From Spirochaetota bacterium (GTDB lineage Bacteria > Spirochaetota > Spirochaetia > Treponematales > Rectinemataceae), in contig JAKLFE010000026.1 of the NCBI GenBank assembly GCA_022711355.1, forward strand, positions 1 through 60,710: a DNA stretch of 60,710 nt, written 5' to 3'. How positions within the stretch are numbered: the stretch's first letter is position 1; the number at the start of each line of letters is the position of its first letter. The notes under the pieces were generated by a model. That model saw nothing but the letters and a program-made list of their open reading frames with translations, was not told where the DNA came from and did no database searches. The translations under genes and the position numbers were made by a program. Positions 57,267 to 60,710 of this stretch are shown piece by piece.

Positions 57267-59003
57267 TTACGAGAAGTTGATCGCCACGGCCAGGATCATA
57301 AAGATCGAGCCGATGACGAAGAAGAAGCCCTGCATCTTGATCTGCCACTTGGCGTAGGTGCCCCAGCCCACCCGGGCCACGGCGAGGACCCCCATGAGGG
57401 AGGCGCTCGTCGGCACGATGGCGTCGGCGAAGCCCGAGCCCATCTGGTAGGCGAGGACCGCGTTCTGCCGCGACACGCCGATGATGTCCGAGAGCGGCGC
57501 GAGGATGGGCATGGTCAGCGCGGCCTGGCCGGAGTTCGAGGTCACGAAGAAGTCGAACACGGTCTGGAAGAGGTACATGAACCAGGCGCAGAGGGCCTTG
57601 GGCAGGCCGGCGATGGCCCCGCCGGTGGCGTTGAGGATGGTGTTGAGGACGGCCGGCTTGCCCGCGTCGGTGCCGCCGAGCACGAGGAGGAAGCCCTTGG
57701 CCATGCCGACCACGACCGCGGCCCCCGCGATGCCCGCCACGCCCTCGCCGAAGCTCGTGGCGATGTCGTTGACCTTCATCCCGCCGAGCTTGAAGGCCAC
57801 GCCGACGATGCCCGCGACCAGGCCCATGACGAAGAACTGGCTCGCGATCTCGGGGATGTAGTAGCCCTTGGCCATGACGCCCCAGACGATCCAGACGATG
57901 CCCGCGACGAAGCTGCCCAGGACGAGCCAATCGCCGAGGGAGAGGCCCTTCTTGCTCTCGTCCTTGCCCTGGGCGAGGTGCTGGCGGAAGTACTCGTCGG
58001 ACTCGTAGACGGGGGAGAGCTTGGGGTTCTTCTTGATGCGCATCCCGTACCAGAAGAGGAAGCCCGCGGAGACCAGGGTGGTGACGACCCACATGATCAT
58101 GCGGAAGCCCGCTCCCGAGAGGACCGGCACGCCCGCGATGCCCTGGGCAACGGCGACGCCGAAGGGATTCATCCAGGAGGCGGCGTTGCCGACCTGGCTC
58201 GCCACGAAAGTCACGCCCACGCCGACCAGGGAGTCGTAGCCCAGGCCGACCATCAGGGGCACGACGACGGTCGCGAAGGCTATGCACTCCTCGGACATGC
58301 CGAAGACGGCGCCTCCCAGGGAGAAAAGGACGAAGAGGAGGGGCAGGACGAGGAGGTCGGCCCTGCCCACGGAGCGGATGAAGGAGTAGATGCCCGCGTC
58401 GATGGCCCCGGTGCGCATGATGATGCCGAAGGCGCCCCCGATGACCAGGACGAAGGCGACGATGCCGACGGCCGAGCCCCACTTGTCGCCGGTGCACAGG
58501 CCCTCGAAGAGGTAGTTCAGGAAGCCGAAGCCGTTGTAGTCCTCGGTGCCCCAGACCTTGGCGGGGCGCCGCTCGGCGCTGCGCTTGTCATAGACCGAGG
58601 AGCCCCAGAGCCCGTTCACCACGGGCTCGGTGAGGCCGGCCTCGGCGAGGGCTTTCACCGAGAGATCCCCGTCGGGGGCGGCCGCGAGGGCCTGGACCTT
58701 GGCCTTGTCGAGGCCGGCGTCGGCCATCGCCTTGTCGTCGGCTGCGAGGGCGTCGAGCTTGGGCGCGAGGACGGCCGCGTCCACCCTCGAGTAGACCTTG
58801 CGGAAGGAGGTCGGGATGAGGACGGTCTTGGACTTCTCCTTGCCGTTCTGGTCCTTGTAGCTGACCTTGTGGGTATCGAAGAGGCCCACGGGCACGAAGA
58901 GGGTGGCGATCCACCCGGCGAGGACGACGAAGAAGATGATGACGTAGGTATGCGGGGTCCTCCACGCTTTCTGCGCGGGAGGCTTCTGGACGGCATCGCT
59001 CAT
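57267..59003 (-). CDS. YfcC-family (C4-dicarboxylate/basic amino-acid type) membrane transporter
   Basis: A 578-residue transporter of the YfcC/DcuC-like group. After one N-terminal helix (about residues 18-40, YVIIFFVVLAGWIATLFVPV) comes a soluble segment of about 120 residues (about 42-165), then ten or more helices with conserved GMSEECIAF (about residues 245) and TSNSGQAALTMPILAPLSD (about 495). The N-terminal soluble insertion is longer than I expect for the family. ATG 59003 follows aaggagg. It is first in the operon and is preceded by a sigma-54 promoter. The substrate could be an N-acyl amino acid, peptide or dicarboxylate, given the racemase and NagA behind it. Confidence 0.85.
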   Translation of the reverse strand: MSDAVQKPPAQKAWRTPHTYVIIFFVVLAGWIATLFVPVGLFDTHKVSYKDQNGKEKSKTVLIPTSFRKVYSRVDAAVLAPKLDALAADDKAMADAGLDKAKVQALAAAPDGDLSVKALAEAGLTEPVVNGLWGSSVYDKRSAERRPAKVWGTEDYNGFGFLNYLFEGLCTGDKWGSAVGIVAFVLVIGGAFGIIMRTGAIDAGIYSFIRSVGRADLLVLPLLFVLFSLGGAVFGMSEECIAFATVVVPLMVGLGYDSLVGVGVTFVASQVGNAASWMNPFGVAVAQGIAGVPVLSGAGFRMIMWVVTTLVSAGFLFWYGMRIKKNPKLSPVYESDEYFRQHLAQGKDESKKGLSLGDWLVLGSFVAGIVWIVWGVMAKGYYIPEIASQFFVMGLVAGIVGVAFKLGGMKVNDIATSFGEGVAGIAGAAVVVGMAKGFLLVLGGTDAGKPAVLNTILNATGGAIAGLPKALCAWFMYLFQTVFDFFVTSNSGQAALTMPILAPLSDIIGVSRQNAVLAYQMGSGFADAIVPTSASLMGVLAVARVGWGTYAKWQIKMQGFFFVIGSIFMILAVAINFS

Positions 59004-59041
59004 GGCAGGCTCCTCCTTAGGCATTCCGTTCGGAGTATTAA

Positions 59042-59057
59042 TGCAAGTAACGTGCCA
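59042..59057 (-). promoter_or_regulatory. Sigma-54 (RpoN) promoter of the transporter-racemase-nagA operon
   Basis: On the minus strand the sequence reads TGGCACGTTACTTGCA, exactly the consensus TGGCACG-N4-TTGCA for the -24/-12 elements. The predicted start is near 59031, about 28 bases before the transporter ATG at 59003. The adjacent sigma-54 activator gene and a TTGGTGACCAA dyad at 59213-59223 complete the system. Confidence 0.93.
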
Positions 59058-59212
59058 AACCGGGAAGCCTCTGCGCGGCTCAGCTCCCGCCCCGCCAAGC
59101 CCTCCCCGAGGGCGCCCGAGGAAGCCATTCGGAGCTCCCGCGCTCTTTCCACCCGAGCTCGAGAGCGCTTCGCTCCATTCGAGGATATATTCGGTCTTTA
59201 TTTGGCGCTTAT

Positions 59213-59223
59213 TTGGTGACCAA
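59213..59223. promoter_or_regulatory. Dyad upstream of the sigma-54 promoter (possible activator site)
   Basis: TTGGTGACCAA is an 11-base symmetric dyad about 160 bp upstream of the -24/-12 elements, a usual distance for enhancer binding. The flanking repeat tatttgg occurs twice (59199-59218). Identification as the activator's site is inference. Confidence 0.45.
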
Positions 59224-59240
59224 CAACCATTATCCCGCCA

Positions 59241-60710
59241 TTAAAGGCAGGCTCGGCCCGCTTTGGAAAGGCGGGTACCTCGCCTGCCCCGACCCGAATC
59301 CAGCAAGCCCTGTCGCACGAGGCGCTCGATCCGGTTCCGCGCCTGCGCGGGGCTCAGCTCCATCCCGCGGCCGAGGGCCAGCTCCGCCACGGCCTCGCGG
59401 CCGGGCACCTTGTCCTGGGCCTCGAGCTCGCGGACCGCCTCGAGCACGAAGCGGTCCACCGCGGAGAGGTTCGGCGGGGAGTCCCGGCCTTCCTGGGCCT
59501 TGGCCCGGGGAGCATCCTCGCGCCAGGTCCGGGCGGCCTCGCCCGTCGGCCGCGCGAAGGATTCGAAGAAGCCCTCGTCGGGGAGGTCGGCCAGGCCGAG
59601 GGAGGTGCCCTCGTCGATGGCGAGCATGTAGGTGACGAGGTTGCGCAGCTCCCGCACGTTGCCCGGCCAGAGGTAGTCCCCGAAGGCGGCGAGGAGCTCG
59701 GGCTGGACCTGGGTGCCGGCCCTCCCCTCGGCCCGGAGGAAGGAGTCGACGAGCAGGGGTATGTCGGAGCCCCGCTCGCGCAGGGGAGGGATGCGCAACA
59801 GGCCCATCTTGAGGCGGAAGTAGAGGTCCTCGCGGAACTCCCCGCGGCGCGCCCGCTCGAGGAGGTCCTCGTTCGAGGCGGCGATCACGCGGACGTCGAT
59901 CCGCTTGATCTCGGAGCCCCCGACGCGGAGGATCTCCTTCTCCTGCAGTACCCGCAAAAGGCGCGTCTGCACCTTGGGCGAGACGTGGCCGATCTCGTCG
60001 AGGAAGATGGTGCCGGTGTCGGCCAGCTCGAAGAGGCCGGCCTTGCCTCCCTTCTTCGCCCCGGTGAAGGCCCCCTCCTCGTAGCCGAAGAGCTCGCTCT
60101 CGATGAGGTCGTCGGAGAGGGCGCCGAGGTCCACGGCGAGGAAGGGCCCGGAGCGCCGGCCGCTCGCGGCGTGGATGGCCGAGGCGAAGAGCTCCTTGCC
60201 CGTGCCCGACTCGCCGTGCACGAGGATGGTGAGGTCGGTGGCGGCCAGGCGGCCGGCCACGAGCTTGGCGCGGCGCATCGCCTCGCTCTCGCCGACGATG
60301 TCCTCCATCGAGTACTTGGCGACGTAGCCGCGGCGGCGGTACTCCCGGGCCAGCCTGGCGCCCTCGTCCGCGGCGTCGCGCTCGTCGCGGAAGGTGGCCA
60401 CCGAGTGCAGGCCGTCGCCCGCCTCGAAGCGCCGCACCAGGACGTCGCCGTCGGCGAGGCGGAAGAGGCCGGAGTCGTCGCCGCGGCCGCCCTCGAGGAA
60501 GTCCAGGAGGCCGCGGTTCCGCACGAGGCCCGCGAGGGTCGCCCCCGCGGGATCGCCCGAGCGCAGCTTGAGCATGGCGCGGAGGTTCTCGTTGCAGACC
60601 GAGACCCGGCCGCGCCCGTCGTAGACGAGGATGCCGTGGCGGAGGCTGTCGATCACGCCGGAGAGGTGCTCGGCGAGGCGGCGCGACTCCTCGGTGCTCC
60701 GCGCGAGCCT
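59241..60710 (-). CDS. Sigma-54-dependent activator with PAS-like domain, N-terminal part missing
   Basis: An enhancer-binding protein, open at the right window edge, so its N-terminus is unseen (490 residues here). It has a PAS-like sensor ([20 protein letters not shown], about residues 26-45 of the visible part), then the AAA+ domain: Walker [20 protein letters not shown] (sigma-54 contact), Walker B TIFLDEIG, and the [13 protein letters not shown] end. The C-terminal region (about the last 110 residues) should bind DNA but does not resemble a classical Fis helix-turn-helix; it ends like a winged-helix. It probably activates the adjacent operon through the promoter at 59042-59057. Confidence 0.9.
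   Translation of the reverse strand, partial: RLARSTEESRRLAEHLSGVIDSLRHGILVYDGRGRVSVCNENLRAMLKLRSGDPAGATLAGLVRNRGLLDFLEGGRGDDSGLFRLADGDVLVRRFEAGDGLHSVATFRDERDAADEGARLAREYRRRGYVAKYSMEDIVGESEAMRRAKLVAGRLAATDLTILVHGESGTGKELFASAIHAASGRRSGPFLAVDLGALSDDLIESELFGYEEGAFTGAKKGGKAGLFELADTGTIFLDEIGHVSPKVQTRLLRVLQEKEILRVGGSEIKRIDVRVIAASNEDLLERARRGEFREDLYFRLKMGLLRIPPLRERGSDIPLLVDSFLRAEGRAGTQVQPELLAAFGDYLWPGNVRELRNLVTYMLAIDEGTSLGLADLPDEGFFESFARPTGEAARTWREDAPRAKAQEGRDSPPNLSAVDRFVLEAVRELEAQDKVPGREAVAELALGRGMELSPAQARNRIERLVRQGLLDSGRGRRGTRLSKAGRACL

Noticed and set aside
1..60710. tRNA, rRNA, CRISPR arrays and insertion sequences
   Set aside because: I saw no tRNA cloverleaf, rRNA sequence, regularly spaced direct repeats or transposase gene; a covariance-model search would settle small RNAs.

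Overview
The window is about 60.7 kb of very GC-rich DNA (roughly 70 percent by eye). It is densely coded, with many 1-4 base start/stop overlaps and frequent GTG, TTG or even CTG starts. A TolC-type outer-membrane factor, a lipoprotein adaptor and an outer-membrane-like barrel domain point to a diderm bacterium. The mix of sugar ABC transporters with Lpl-type permeases, AraC regulators, a remnant of a YesM-type kinase, a divergent class III cyclase and a sigma-54 activator would fit a high-GC spirochaete or similar environmental heterotroph. That assignment is inference: there is no rRNA and I saw no tRNA gene here.

Layout. 1-2.9 kb: start of ettA (minus), a hairpin-rich spacer, and a divergent alpha/beta-hydrolase / WYL-regulator pair around a strong palindrome. 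2.9-6.4 kb: tyrS-like synthetase, a PilZ protein, a GH2 glycosidase. 6.4-10.7 kb: MarR regulator and a heterodimeric ABC exporter behind a promoter with two dyads. 10.7-12.9 kb: DinB-like protein and a class III cyclase-like protein. 12.9-23.3 kb (minus): an apparent eight-gene operon (LacI regulator, ADP-ribosylglycohydrolase homologue, two sugar permeases, solute-binding protein, second longer ADP-ribosylglycohydrolase homologue, fused CitD-CitE, CitF) with a LacI-type promoter between two copies of one palindrome. 23.5-27.2 kb: hydrolase, then an ABC-2 transporter whose promoter has the MerR-type 19-bp spacer with a dyad, followed by a BmrR-like MerR regulator.

27.2-34 kb (minus): a complete TetR-TolC-HlyD-ATPase-ATPase-permease-permease efflux operon, like YbhGFSR but with YbhF split in two. 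34-41.6 kb: MATE pump, a degenerate YesM-type kinase fragment, an AraC regulator and two paralogous J-domain-like proteins. One paralogue sits in a minus-strand operon (zinc-ribbon/TPR membrane protein, HExxH membrane protease, J-like protein, WYL regulator, alpha/beta hydrolase). 41.7-48.3 kb: an isoprenylcysteine-methyltransferase-like protein fused to a barrel-like domain, a 7TM-LuxR / HD / nagB operon, a membrane-anchored serine hydrolase and a membrane AraC regulator. 48.4-53 kb: a three-gene ABC-2 exporter, a GNAT protein and an MFS transporter. 53.2-60.7 kb: a GNAT-thioredoxin-like fusion, a decayed secreted-protein gene, and a catabolic operon (YfcC-family permease, enolase-superfamily racemase, nagA) behind a near-perfect sigma-54 promoter and beside a sigma-54 activator gene.

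Three intergenic spacers carry the same kind of cacagaggc-type inverted repeat, and two others carry REP-like hairpin clusters. The points I find most novel are the ADP-ribosylglycohydrolase / sugar transporter / citrate-lyase operon with its CitD-CitE fusion, the protease/J-like/zinc-ribbon operon with its distant paralogue, the methyltransferase-barrel fusion, and the sigma-54-driven amino-sugar/racemase operon.
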